Assembly (NCBI GenBank): GCA_947471745.1
Contig: CANJKZ010000474.1
Coordinates: 558,001-622,000, forward strand
Direction of reading: 5' to 3'
DNA: 64,000 nucleotides
Source of the DNA: Closterium sp. Naga37s-1
Taxonomy: Eukaryota > Streptophyta > Zygnematophyceae > Desmidiales > Closteriaceae
Below the pieces are notes generated by a model that saw only the letters and a program-made list of their open reading frames with translations, searched no databases and was not told where the DNA came from. Shown here piece after piece: positions 52,901 through 61,642 of this stretch. Position numbers and translations under genes: made by a program. How positions within the stretch are numbered: position 1 is the stretch's first letter; each line of letters opens with the position of its first letter.

Positions 52901-53912
52901 GGGGGTGAGGGGGAGAAGGCGGAAGCGGAGGGCAGAAGAATGCCGCAGTGTACACTCACCAGAAGGTTGTAGACGATGAAATATTCGCCGCTGTGTTCGA
53001 ACATAAGGGGGGCGGGGAAGAAGGTTGGGAGAGGGGGGAGGGGGAAGGGGAAGGGCGGGGGAACAAATCACAGTGTATTCTCACCAGTAGGTTATAAACG
53101 ATGAAATATTCGCCGCTGTGTTCGAAGCCTCGTCCGGACACCCCTCCGTTCGCCTTCCTCTGATACCGCAGCTGAGGAGCCTCATCCGCGCTAAAAGACA
53201 GGCTCTCCAGCTCCTTATGTCGAAACAGCCCGAAGTTGAACTTCTGATGCAGATCATACACATACACCTTCAACGGCCCCTCTCCGCATATTCTCCTGTC
53301 GGACACCAGATTCTCCGCCACTGGAACATTCGATTGTAGAACATTCACGTTCCCCTCCCGGAGATTCGTGTTTCCGGATAAAGACGAAGCTGATGATAGG
53401 GACCTCCGGTCAGATGCTACCTCTTTCCTGGTTCCATCCTCCATGGGTTCCCTCTTTATGGTTGTCTCATCATCCTCAGCCTCCATCTCGACCACATCGA
53501 TCCCATGAAGCAGCCTCTGCGTTGGATCTTGCGCATTCCCAGAAATCAACGGCTGCGGATCTTCAGATTTTCCTGTGATTCGCGGCTTTGGATCCTGGGA
53601 GTTTTCAGAAGTAAACTGCTGTGAAAACTCCTCCTGCGTCCGCACATTGCTTGCTGAACGCAGATCCGATCGCAGAAAAGCATCCCCGCTTGAAGCTGAC
53701 ACGCTACTGCGTTGCAAGCCCTCCGGTCGCGCCTGAAGTCTCACATCTTGTAACGAAGGACTCACTATCGGATTGACGTCGAGCGTGGCGGTATCCGGGA
53801 TCTCGTAACCGATCTCGCTACTTTGGAGCGAATTTGATAATAGCGAGAGGACGGATGTGAAGGAGATGACAAAGGCGGTGCTCCAAAGACCGCTGCGCAC
53901 CAAACCCCTCAT
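44821..53912 (-). CDS. GT47 (exostosin family) glycosyltransferase, ARAD1-like, complete 8-exon gene, 607 aa
   Basis: Probable Golgi type II membrane enzyme that adds a sugar to a wall polysaccharide; ARAD1 in Arabidopsis is linked to pectic arabinan, but the substrate here is unknown. Exons (minus strand, 5' to 3'): 53912-53085, 51935-51768, 50932-50784, 49983-49824, 48839-48741, 47670-47488, 45898-45788, 44946-44821 (stop TGA). All phases agree. Residues 9-27 form the membrane anchor, about 28-213 are a low-complexity stem, and the exostosin domain runs from about 214 (LKVYVYDL). Landmarks shared with ARAD1 include [75 protein letters not shown] and YPSQPGDAV. Only 1.8 of 9.1 kb is coding. 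Every intron carries copies of adjacent exon ends, so other splice forms are possible. The domain is complete with no broken motif. Confidence 0.9.
44947..45787 (-). repeat. GT47 intron 7 with exon-end copies
   Basis: Copies of the 3' end of exon 7 (the KHHFEFQ region with its donor) lie at about 45609-45692 and 45446-45513. Copies of the 5' start of exon 8 with its acceptor side lie at about 45037-45078 and 45227-45265. G/A-rich blocks (C/T-rich on the sense strand) fill the rest, notably 45078-45175. Confidence 0.85.
45362..45395. repeat. 34-bp perfect palindrome
   Basis: GAGGTGTATTTTGAGGC is followed at once by its exact reverse complement, with no loop. A 12-bp direct copy of the left arm (GAGGTGTATTTT) precedes it. 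It lies in GT47 intron 7 and would form a cruciform or an RNA hairpin. Confidence 0.95.
46250..46387. repeat. 13-bp tandem repeat
   Basis: About ten copies of a unit close to ATGGGGCTCACTG. On the minus (sense) strand each unit contains GTGAGC, the donor sequence used by neighbouring exon 6 copies, so the repeat may have grown from that junction. Confidence 0.85.
46874..46891. repeat. Interstitial plant-type telomere-like motif
   Basis: Contains CCCTAAACCCTA, about two units of the Arabidopsis-type telomere repeat (TTTAGGG on the other strand). It is too short to indicate a former chromosome end. Confidence 0.5.
46899..46978. repeat. (AG)n microsatellite, about 40 units
   Basis: Uninterrupted dinucleotide repeat. 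On the sense (minus) strand of the GT47 gene it is a CT tract upstream of intronic exon copies. Confidence 0.97.
47671..48740 (-). repeat. GT47 intron 5 with exon 5-end and exon 6-start copies
   Basis: Four copies of exon 5 ([20 protein letters not shown] to DIIS plus donor) lie near 48561-48660, 48368-48465, 48176-48268 and 47994-48088. Copies of the exon 6 start ([16 protein letters not shown]) lie near 47713-47823 and 47901-47946. Copies are separated by degenerate pentanucleotide tracts of the CCGTA type (for example 48280-48365 and 48480-48555). Confidence 0.88.
48840..49823 (-). repeat. GT47 intron 4 with three copies of the exon 4 end
   Basis: Copies of the 3' end of exon 4 ([19 protein letters not shown] to RKD plus donor) lie near 49670-49758, 49506-49592 and 49346-49438. 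The part next to exon 5 holds a TGCCA/TGCCATG pentanucleotide-like tract at about 48847-48990, and a 20-bp tandem repeat follows it. Confidence 0.87.
49081..49278. repeat. 20-bp tandem repeat, 9.9 copies
   Basis: Perfect head-to-tail copies of CCCATTTTCACCCAATGTGA, nine complete and one partial. Located inside GT47 intron 4. Confidence 0.97.
49984..50783 (-). repeat. GT47 intron 3 with exon 3-end and exon 4-start copies
   Basis: Copies of the exon 3 end ([18 protein letters not shown] plus donor) lie near 50663-50725, 50538-50598, 50405-50467 and 50279-50338. The copy at 50279 reads LLLVFGR, and the one at 50405 is frameshifted. Copies of the exon 4 start lie near 50030-50107 and 50169-50266, the latter with an internal triplication of an 18-bp piece. 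Several copies have better donors (GTACGT) than the modelled exon 3 (GTCAGT). Confidence 0.86.
50933..51767 (-). repeat. GT47 intron 2 with exon 2-end and exon 3-start copies
   Basis: Copies of the exon 2 end ([20 protein letters not shown] region) lie near 51623-51691 and 51415-51503. Copies of the exon 3 start (EELW to [11 protein letters not shown]) lie near 51006-51098, 51165-51262 and 51330-51412. The copy at 51623 has lost its GT donor. Confidence 0.86.
51936..53084 (-). repeat. GT47 intron 1 with six copies of the exon 1 end and two of the exon 2 start
   Basis: Copies of the last about 42 nt of exon 1 ([14 protein letters not shown] plus donor) begin, on the + strand, at 52384, 52512, 52637, 52755, 52841 and 52960. 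Two shorter fragments lie near 52217 and 52282. Copies of the exon 2 start lie at 52037-52114 and 52175-52214. Spacing is about 85-130 bp with G-rich spacer on the + strand. The copy at 52841 has TT in place of the GT donor. Confidence 0.9.
52804..52817. repeat. 14-bp palindrome TTGAGTCGACTCAA
   Basis: Perfect palindrome in GT47 intron 1. It is a member of the dispersed TTGAG/CTCAA family seen also at 41730, 41752, 45362 and 56379. Confidence 0.85.
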
Positions 53913-55534
53913 TGAAAACTTTCTTGATTTCTCGCAAATATAAAGTAAACTAAACGCAAAAAAAAGTCGAGAAATGTACTGTTCTGTGCTCTGAGCTACA
54001 GGTGGAATGCACAGCCAATGTTAGTCTCTCTTAGAGTCTCTATGGATGAATAGAGGCAATCACCTTTCAATTTTTCCCGTGCAAGCTTGGAGTGTAGACT
54101 GAATCAGCAAGGTTCACAACAACCCTAACGTCGATAACGTCGGTAGCCGCAACCGCGTTGCGTTATGTACATTAGGCACGGAGCTCATGCGCAAGAGAAG
54201 ACTATATCCGTCTTTAGATGCTGATGCTTGGAAGCACCCTTGACCAAATACTAGCGACAGAGCACGATTCGAACTCGACCATGCCTGGATGATTTGACGC
54301 AACGACACGACGACTGACGGAACACGAGGAGGACAAACGGATCACCCCACCAGAAAGAACCTTACTGATGTATCCCCTGCAATCGTGCAGGCATTACGCA
54401 GACACACGCGAACGAGCAGATTAGCTATAGCCAGAACTGACACTGGATGACCAAGGACTCTGCAGAAGTACAGCAGGATTTCTGAAAAGACCAGCGCGAT
54501 TCATCCCTGGCTTGGTCGGTCATCCTGCCATTGTCTGACAAAACACTGATACGACAGCAGCCTATAGGCACGTGGAGGGAACTTGCTTTGGGGTTGGCAC
54601 AATAGCCTGGTTTCCCTTACAATCTTTCTAAACCTCTCTATATCTAACCAGATGAAACCACTGAAGCTATGGTCCCTTGGATGATCAATCGCGAGGCTGT
54701 GGGAGAGGGAGAGTCAATGGGTGAGGTAAGGGAGAGGGAGAAAAGCTGAGGGGAGAAAGGCAAAGGGGTCTGGCGTGTTTCGCATCGGTCTCCTCTGGTT
54801 TAGTCGGGTTTTAGAGGACAGATGAAGGCGCGCCCAGCCCGCACGGAGCCGCGCCCAGCCAGCGTTTGACTGTGTGATGTTCCAGGGCCCACCCGGTCTG
54901 GGACCTACACGAAGCTAGCGGAAGAAGCGTAGGTTCTGTCTTCCCCACCACCAGGCTTCGAATGTCTGGGAGCCTGACTCCTGGTTCGGATCCAATCACA
55001 GAAACGCAAATTTAAGAACCAAGAATCGTCGAGCCGGTTTCAGCAAGCACATGTGGCGGGAAAATGGTTGTGTGGGGAGTTCGTCTGACAAGCTGTAGCA
55101 GTGTCACTCTGACACCGTGGGAAACGAAACAAGATTACATCCTGTACCCTGGCTCCCAGACATGCTTGCTCGAAACTGTGCGAAATGCGCACGAGCTCCA
55201 CTCTGATTATGCGAAGAAACGTTTCCTCACATCATCGCAGATTGAAATCTGCAATCTCCGCACCTCCTTGACCACACCACAGTGACGGCTGAAAGCCGAA
55301 CCACACAACCTCCCTAACCTCGTGCTGGTCCCATCGGGGGCCGCCGAGAGGTCAAGAAGGCGGCGCCAAAAGTACGCACTCGATTCGAAGCAGTCCATCT
55401 CTCTAGTTACAGAAGTCAAAGAACTAAATGTAGACAAGTTGCAACAGCATGTAGGTTCCCAAGCATAAGTTCCAGAGTATAAAACCAAACCAGCACCATC
55501 CCAGTGAACGAAATCACCCAGTGCATACCCGAAT
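53913..55534. other. Intergenic region: GT47 promoter side and RS2Z 3' side
   Basis: 1.6 kb of mostly unique sequence. On the minus strand the GT47 start ATG (53910-53912) is preceded by an AT-rich leader with TTTATAT about 30 nt upstream, a weak TATA candidate. No RNA gene, repeat or convincing ORF was found in the rest. Confidence 0.45.
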
Positions 55535-58500
55535 CTACTCATCCCCATCCTTTCCTGCATCATCTCCCTTCCTCTCAGGGCTCCTTTCCCCATCTGCATC
55601 CTGCATCGGAGACCTCTTAGGCGAACCACCATCACGAGGACTAGCACTTCTCTTGGCAGGGCTAGCACTCCTGACGGGGCTAGCACTCCTCCTGGCAGGG
55701 CTCTTACTCCTGCTCTTGCTCCTCTCCTTACTCGCACTCCTGCTCCGCCTCGGGCTCTTCTCTTCCTTCTCAGCACTAGGGCTCCGGCTGTTCCTCCTCT
55801 CCTTGCTCGTGCTCCTGCTGCGGCTGCGGCTGCGCGAGGGGCTGCGGCTTCCGGCCTTCTTGCCATTCTCCCGATCCTTGCCGCGCTCGTTGCTCCTGCT
55901 CCTGCTGCGGTCCTTTGCGCGGTCGTTGCTGCGGCTACGGCTGCGGCTCCTGCTCCGGCTGCGGCTCTTGCTGCGCTCGTCCCTGTCCTTGCTGTTGCTG
56001 CGGCTGCGCCGGTCACGCCCGCGACGAGGGCTGGTTGGAGGAGCAAAGATAAGGATAAAAAACAAACACGAAGATATTGTTTACAGGAGGGAGACAGCAG
56101 GGACGGGAATATAAATACATTGCACAAGCGAGAAATGATGCATCCGAGCGAAAAGGCCAATCGTGCTTCAAGGAGATCCAGGGGAACAAGCAGTAGGTTT
56201 GGGAACAAGCACTAGGTTTGGGAACAAGCAGTAGGTTTGGGAAAAAACGAAACCATATATGAAAAAAAAACATAGAGCGAGCAATAGATGAAAAGCGTGA
56301 TACCTGCGTGAGCGGCTGCGGCTGCGAGACCGATACCTGCATCGGGTTCACAGAACAGAAAGCAATTCAAAGTGTGCTTTTGAGAATTCTCAAACAGACC
56401 AATACCTGCACCAGGTTCAACAGAGCGTAATCCAAGAGAATCACAGGGTAGACATACTAAGAGGTGGAACCAGTCAAAGGCAGGGAGGAGGAAAAACTCA
56501 CCTCCCCGACAAAAATGTTCCTGCACTCCCTTTCGATGTGCCTGGGCACCCTACACCGGCAGCATTTGCCGCCCCAATCACCCTTGAAAAGGTGCTGACA
56601 ACTTTAACAGGAAATATATACAGAACACGCATCTCTGAGCCGGGCTGTTCCGGCAGTCCCTCTCGATATGCCCACGCTCGCCACATCTGTAGCAATTGCC
56701 GCAATCGCCGTTGCGACAGTTTCTCGCAACCTTGATTCAAAGTCAACGCACCTCTGAGCCGGGCTGTTCCGGCAGTCCCTCTCGATGTGTCCGCGCTCAC
56801 CACACCGGTAGCACTTGCCGCCCCAGTCACCGTTGTGGCAGTCGGGCGCCCAGTGGCCGTCCTTGCCGCAGAATGCCCCATTCACCTCTTTATTTCTCTC
56901 CCAAACCCTGCTCTGAGACATGTCAAAACTCTCACCTCTGAGCCGGGCTGTTCCTGCAGTCCCTCTCAATGTGCCCGCGCTCGCCGCACCAGTAGCACTT
57001 GCTGCCCCAGTCACCATTGCAGCAGTCCCTCACAGCTCTATCAGCTGAGACACCCAGCCCAACACACACCCAGCGCACCTCTGAGCCGGGCTGTTCCTGC
57101 AGTCCCTCTCAATATGTCCGCGCTCGCCACATCTGTAGCACTTGCCACCCCAATCGCCGTTGCGGCAGTCGCGCGCCCAGTGGCCGTCCTTGCCGCAGTT
57201 GTAGCAGCGCCCCTGCGTGACGCCCATCCCCCCCCCCATGCGCGGACCCCCCCCAGGCGGACCCCCAAAGCCCTGCCCGCGCGGCCCCTGATGGGGTAGA
57301 GGAGGAAGGGAAGGGGGGCAGAGAGAGGATGGGGAAGGAGGGGAAGGGAGCGAGGGATGGGTTAAGGAAAGGGGACAGTACGGAGGGGGGAAGGGCGGAG
57401 GAGGGAGAAGGGGTGCAGTGGGCAGTCGCGCGCCCAGTGGCCGTCCTTGCCGCAGTTGTAGCAGCGCCCCTGCGTGATGCCCATCCCCCCCCCTTGCGCG
57501 GTCCACCCCCAGGCGGCCCCCCGAAGCCCTGCCCGCGCGGCCCCTGGCAGGGTGGAAACGGGCAGGGAGGAAATGGGCAGGGAAGAAACGGGCAGGGAAG
57601 AAACGGGCAGGGAAGAAACGGACAGGAGGGGAGGGGGGGTGGGAAAGGGACGGGTCGGCAAAGGCGACGGTCGATGGGGAAGGGAGGGAGAACGGGCGGA
57701 GGGGAGAGAAGGGGCGCAGTGGGTAGTCGCGCGCCCAGTGGCCGTCCTTGCCGCAGTTGTAGCAGCGCCCCTGCGTGATGCGCATCCCCCCCATGCGCGG
57801 ACCCCCCCCAGGCGGACCCCCGAAGCCCTGCCTGCGGGGACCCTGATGGCGTGGGGAAGGCCTACACATGTATATACATTATATATTCGTGTATTTTGTA
57901 TATATGTGTGTATACATTACAAAATGCAACGCACCCTGGGAGTGAACTCCACGACGATGTGGCTGCCGTCCACGTCCTTGCCGTTCAGATGATCAGTGAG
58001 GCACAGCCCCACAAAGAACCCCACATGGCATCTACAGCCACACAAAGAACCCCACATGGCATCTACAGGCAGGAAGGTAACGCACCCTGCGTGTGAACTC
58101 CACGACGATGTGACTGCCATCCACGTCCTTGCCGTTCAGATAATGCGCCGCGTCTTCCGCGTCCCTGTTATCGCTAAATTCCTGTACGGAAGAGAACCAG
58201 CACAAGGGGGACGAATAGGTGGGGGGTGGGAAGGGGGGAGGATGGCGGCAAGGGGGAGAAGGTGGGGAAAATGTATATATATCCACGAATGCACTGTGTC
58301 TTTCGCGTCCTGAGAGTCGCTGAATTCCTGGACGGAAGAGAACCAGCACAACGCTGAGAGAAACAGTGGGAAAAAATGGAAGTAGAAGCACGAAATCATA
58401 TGGAAAGGTTGTACGGACTGGTGGCTTCGGGCAATTGTAAAAAGCCGAAAGGAAAGTGGGGAGAAACCCACTGGGGAAGGGGTGGCAAACGGAAGGAAGG

Positions 58501-60917
58501 AGATGCAAACTGAGGGCGGAGAGGAAGCGAGGAGAGGGAGGGGAGGCAGAGTGAGGGCGGAGAGGAAGGGAGGAGAGGGAGGGGAGGCAAACTGAGGGCG
58601 GAGAGGAAGGGAGGAGAGGGAGGGGAGGCAAACTGAGGGCGGAGAGGAAGGGAGGAGAGGGAGGGGAGGCAAACTGAGGGCAGAGAGGAAGGGAGGAGTG
58701 GGAGGGGAGGCAAACTGAGGGCGGAGAGGAAGGGAGGAGTGGGAGGGGGGGGCAACTGAGGGCGGAGGGCGCGGGCAAAGGTGCGCGGAGGCAGATGCCG
58801 CGATATTACCTAACAGAATTCCTGACGAGGTTCCCAAGAAATTAACGAAAGTAGCAGAAATGATTGGAAGGGCATGTTGAGAATGCTCAAAATATCGAAA
58901 ATAAAGAAAAGCTACAACCTATCCAGGAATTTACGCACAATGAACGCATAGTCTCGCTTCATGTCCACGTCACGAATCCTGCTAAGCTAGCACTGTTGCG
59001 AATCCTCTAAAGTGAATATCGAAACATTGCGCCCTATCCAAGCTTACGCACAATGAACGCATAGTCTCGCTTCATGTCCACGTCACGAATCCTGCAAGCC
59101 AGAGAGACGGAGGAGAGGGGGGGGGGGGGGGGGGGAAGGAGGGGTGAGGTACAAGGAGGGACGCGAGCACGCAGGAACCAAACGAGAGGGAGAGGGGTAG
59201 GGGAAAGGAGGGGAAGAGGGGGGTGGGGAAAAAAGGGGGAACGGGAGGGGGAGGGAGAAAGGGTTTACCAAGGCGGCAGGGCAAGTGAGAAGCAATAGAA
59301 GGAAACATATCTAGCTCAATACAGAAAGCGCTAGTTCTAAAGGCGTGAAACCGGTCCATCTGCCGCGGGGGGGAGAAACATCTGGACAGTCCAAACACAC
59401 CCACCCACCAGCAAACTCCCCATACTACACCAAAGACTAAAGCAGGCACCGAAACCGCACCAAACCGCACCATACCGCACTGAAGAGTCGAACAACTCCC
59501 AAGGAGATGCGTTGAGAACCGTCCGAACCAACACGCACGCGCAACCCGAGAAACCGCGCGTTACCCCGCGCGCGAGCGACATCCCCGTTAACAAGCATCG
59601 ACTCGATAAGCGCTACGCGTCCCCGCAAAGAATAGCAAGAGCCCGGAAGCCCACGAGACGCGCGAAACCGCCCGCCAAGCGCAAACGACGGCGATCAGCC
59701 CCGCGCGTGGCAAGCGAGAAGCATCTCCGCGATTTTCGTCCACTTTTACATCGCGATCATCATCGCAGCAAATCGTGGCAGGCCACGTCAGCACAACCGC
59801 TCCTCTTCGCATCTCCGAAACGGGTCCGCGAATCAGCAGCGATTCGTGCCCGCGCGCGCGCTCGAAGCGGGAGTTGCGGGAGAACGAGAGGGGAACCGAT
59901 GTTGCAACGTGAAACACCGGGAAGGGTTCGCAACCACCAGGACCGTGAAGCAAAGCGAGCGAGGGAAACACCAACAGCAACACCGCGCGAGACATGCACC
60001 GTGAAGCGACGCACGCGCGTTTCACCCGGCGTGAATTTCACCCAATTCACGTTTCACCCGATTCGCTTCTCACCCGATGCGCATTTCACCAGATGCTACA
60101 GTACCGACCCGACCGCCAGCCGGAAATCCGACAAACGCACCCCGGACGAGCGAATAACGGAAAGCAGGAGGGTCGTGAATGTGTGGATAGGAGAGAAGGA
60201 AGTCAACGACCTTACGCATGAAAGTTACGGATGTGCAAGGTAAGTAAACGCCAATAGAGTGTCTTGGATCAACGATCATATGGATCAATGACCTAACACG
60301 AACCCTCTCTCCGTTGAACATACATGGTCTTTCAGAACACCATCTTCCGTCCTATTTATATATATATATAATATATATATACTACATCAAAATTGAAACG
60401 AAACTTACCTTCCGTATTTCCCGAAAAGAGACTCGAGATCTCGAGTGCGAGTCCGCGTGGAGAGACGACCGACGTAAAGCCGAGCGGTCGTCTGGTACCC
60501 GCCTCCACCTCCCCTGTAGTCCCCTCCCCTATAGTCACCTCCTCCCCTGTAATCGCCTCCGCCTCCATAGCGTGAGCTGCCGGACCGACTGACCACAGCA
60601 ACAATTTCATACAAAGCACGAGGTTACAGTTGTTCCCCAAAAACCAACAGACAAAAGCAATCAATAATTTCGACAGCAATCAGTACCATAACATTGACGA
60701 GAATCTCATGCCTCTCTGCTGGACTACACGCAACATAAGCGAACTATTCTAAAAAACCACAAATTGCACGACATCATGGTAAACTAAGGCACTACGTACG
60801 ATTTTAGACATGCAAAAACAGCTTTTGGAAGTCAATAGAAAGAAAAAAGCTCTGGTGATATGCATGTCTGCAGGGAGGATTGCTCCGACAAAGCGAAGGA
60901 GAAATTACTCACTACAT
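55535..60917 (-). CDS. RS2Z-type SR splicing factor (RRM, two CCHC zinc knuckles, RS tail), complete, 352 aa
   Basis: Nuclear pre-mRNA splicing factor of the plant-specific RS2Z class. Exons (minus strand, 5' to 3'): 60917-60913 (ATG plus two bases), 60588-60409, 59091-59052, 58181-58086, 57287-57079, 56336-56304, 56030-55535 (stop TAG). The phases close exactly to 1059 nt. Residues 3-33 are a Gly/Tyr/Asp/Arg-rich leader. The RRM spans about 36-107, with RNP2 LYVGRL (39-44) and RNP1 RDYAFIEF (70-77). Knuckle 1 uses C135, C138, H143 and C148; knuckle 2 uses C157, C160, H165 and C170. Residues from 178 on form the RS domain with many SR/RS and SP pairs, the usual target of SR kinases. The first exon of 5 coding nt is inferred from a GTGAGT donor and phase and is the least certain part. 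A long intron splits the RRM, as in plant relatives where it is alternatively spliced. Confidence 0.9.
56337..57078 (-). repeat. RS2Z intron with four copies of the zinc-knuckle exon end
   Basis: Copies of the 3' part of exon 57079-57287 (knuckle 2, [21 protein letters not shown]) lie near 56935-57035, 56751-56886, 56630-56731 and 56516-56611. The two nearest the exon keep the knuckle reading. The copy at 56751 also has a partial knuckle 1 ([10 protein letters not shown]). The farthest is strongly diverged (RHIEREC). Confidence 0.87.
56379..56394. repeat. 16-bp palindrome TTTGAGAATTCTCAAA
   Basis: Perfect palindrome in an RS2Z intron. It belongs to the same dispersed TTGAG/CTCAA family, with AATT as its centre. 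Confidence 0.85.
57288..58085 (-). repeat. RS2Z intron with copies of the exon 5 start and exon 4 end
   Basis: Copies of the start of the zinc-knuckle exon (Gly-rich linker and knuckle 1, [13 protein letters not shown]) lie near 57428-57548 and 57731-57849. A copy of the exon 4 end ([16 protein letters not shown]) lies near 57930-57992. A 27-bp direct repeat beginning CACAAAGAACCCCACATGGC occurs twice at 58013-58070. The spacers are purine-rich on the + strand. Confidence 0.85.
58287..58336 (-). repeat. Copy of the RS2Z exon 4 start
   Basis: Repeats the first about 40 nt of exon 58086-58181 with its acceptor ([13 protein letters not shown] in place of [13 protein letters not shown]). Lies upstream of the real exon. 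Confidence 0.8.
58505..58770. repeat. 41-bp G/A-rich minisatellite, about 6 copies
   Basis: The marker GAGGGCGG recurs at 58512, 58553, 58594 and 58635 and beyond, giving a period of 41 bp. The unit contains GCAAACTGAGG and GAGAGGAAGGGAGGAG. It lies in the RS2Z intron that precedes exon 4 and is pyrimidine-rich on the sense strand. The period matches the large satellite's, but the sequences are unrelated. Confidence 0.85.
58939..58978 (-). repeat. Identical second copy of the 40-nt RS2Z RRM exon
   Basis: All 40 bases equal exon 59052-59091, and the acceptor AG and donor GTGCGTAA are kept. Because 40 is not a multiple of three, using both copies would shift the frame, so at most one can be in a productive mRNA. 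Which copy is used cannot be told from the sequence. Confidence 0.85.
59117..59135 (+). repeat. Poly-G run of 19
   Basis: Homopolymer in the RS2Z long intron close to the acceptor of the 40-nt exon. On the sense strand it is poly-C within the polypyrimidine region. The exact length is uncertain, as for any long homopolymer. Confidence 0.85.
59136..60408 (-). other. RS2Z long intron with a CpG-rich segment
   Basis: The intron dividing the RRM is 1.3 kb. From about 59470 to 60240 the sequence is rich in CG dinucleotides and CGCG, unlike the G/A- or C/T-rich spacers elsewhere, and has few tandem copies. A short repeated TTTCACCCG motif occurs at 60020-60090. Plant SR genes often carry conserved poison or alternative exons in this intron, so this segment may be regulatory; I cannot point to an exon. 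Confidence 0.5.
60355..60381. repeat. (TA)n microsatellite
   Basis: Short AT dinucleotide repeat with one interruption, 28 nt inside the donor of RS2Z exon 60409-60588. Confidence 0.9.
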
Positions 60918-61642
60918 GGCAGCGGCGAGAAAACAAGCTCAGGAAGGCGCCAAATGTCAGCAGCCGCCTAGCTGCTCCGCTGTGTCTCCCCTGGTATGAC
61001 TGCTCCCTACCAGATCTAGCCGCCTAGTTACTGGCAGAGCCAGAAATCGTACTAACAACTGAAACAACAGGAGAAAGCAGATGGATCAGCTCAGCACGAA
61101 ACCCCAACAGATCCAAGATCAAGGTTTTGCCCTGAGTATGATCTTTTCGCTGGAGTTCGCATATCCGCTAGAATTTAACGTCGGAGACTTTCGCAAATTT
61201 CCCCTCAGCGGTTGCAGACTGCCAGATTGAACAAGCTGGTTACCGTGAAAACCTGCCACGAGTTCTTCGATGATCTGGAGACAGCGATTTCTCGGGGGAA
61301 GCGACGAAAATCCCAGGGCAATTCGCAAGACGGACAAGTTACGCGTTGATAATCACAAACATCTAAACATCTCTGTAAACGGTTGAGATCAGCCCTATAA
61401 GGACATACTGCTTCCTCCACTATCTCTGGCTGTACAGATAGGGTAGCTAGCTTGCACCAACTACGGTAACACTCTATGCTAGAATGAGGATTCAACATCA
61501 GCTGCAAAGGTCGACAGTCCACAATGCCCTATCAAAGCACATTAGCCATGCACTAATGAGCACACGAGCCATGCACCCCTCTTCAGAAGTCCACACTTAT
61601 CCACTTAGTCGCACCGCCATAATTTTTCATTACTACTATCAG
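60918..61642. other. Intergenic region: RS2Z promoter/5' UTR side and HVA22 3' side
   Basis: Unique sequence between two minus-strand genes. It should contain the RS2Z 5' UTR and promoter and the HVA22 3' UTR. No TATA box, RNA gene or repeat that I can support. Confidence 0.4.

Noticed and set aside
54231..54300. T-arm-like GTTCGAATC on the minus strand suggesting a tRNA
   Set aside because: The flanking bases do not pair as a T stem, and no acceptor or anticodon arm can be built.
55521..56114. Plus-strand Leu-rich open frame of 197 codons
   Set aside because: It is the antisense shadow of the RS2Z Arg/Ser domain; AGC/CGC codons read as GCT/CTG-type Leu codons on the other strand.
57329..57992. 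Plus-strand Gly/Arg/Glu-rich frames
   Set aside because: Antisense of the knuckle-exon copies and purine-rich spacer in an RS2Z intron; low complexity.
58032..58837. Minus-strand Pro/Ser/Leu-rich frames of up to 248 codons
   Set aside because: Created by the 41-bp minisatellite (a near multiple of three with few stops) and by RS2Z exon 4 read through its intron.
59512..60243. Plus-strand frame of 243 codons, Arg/Lys/Pro-rich
   Set aside because: CpG-rich DNA has few stops. No recognisable domain and no splice or start context; kept only as a remark on the intron segment.
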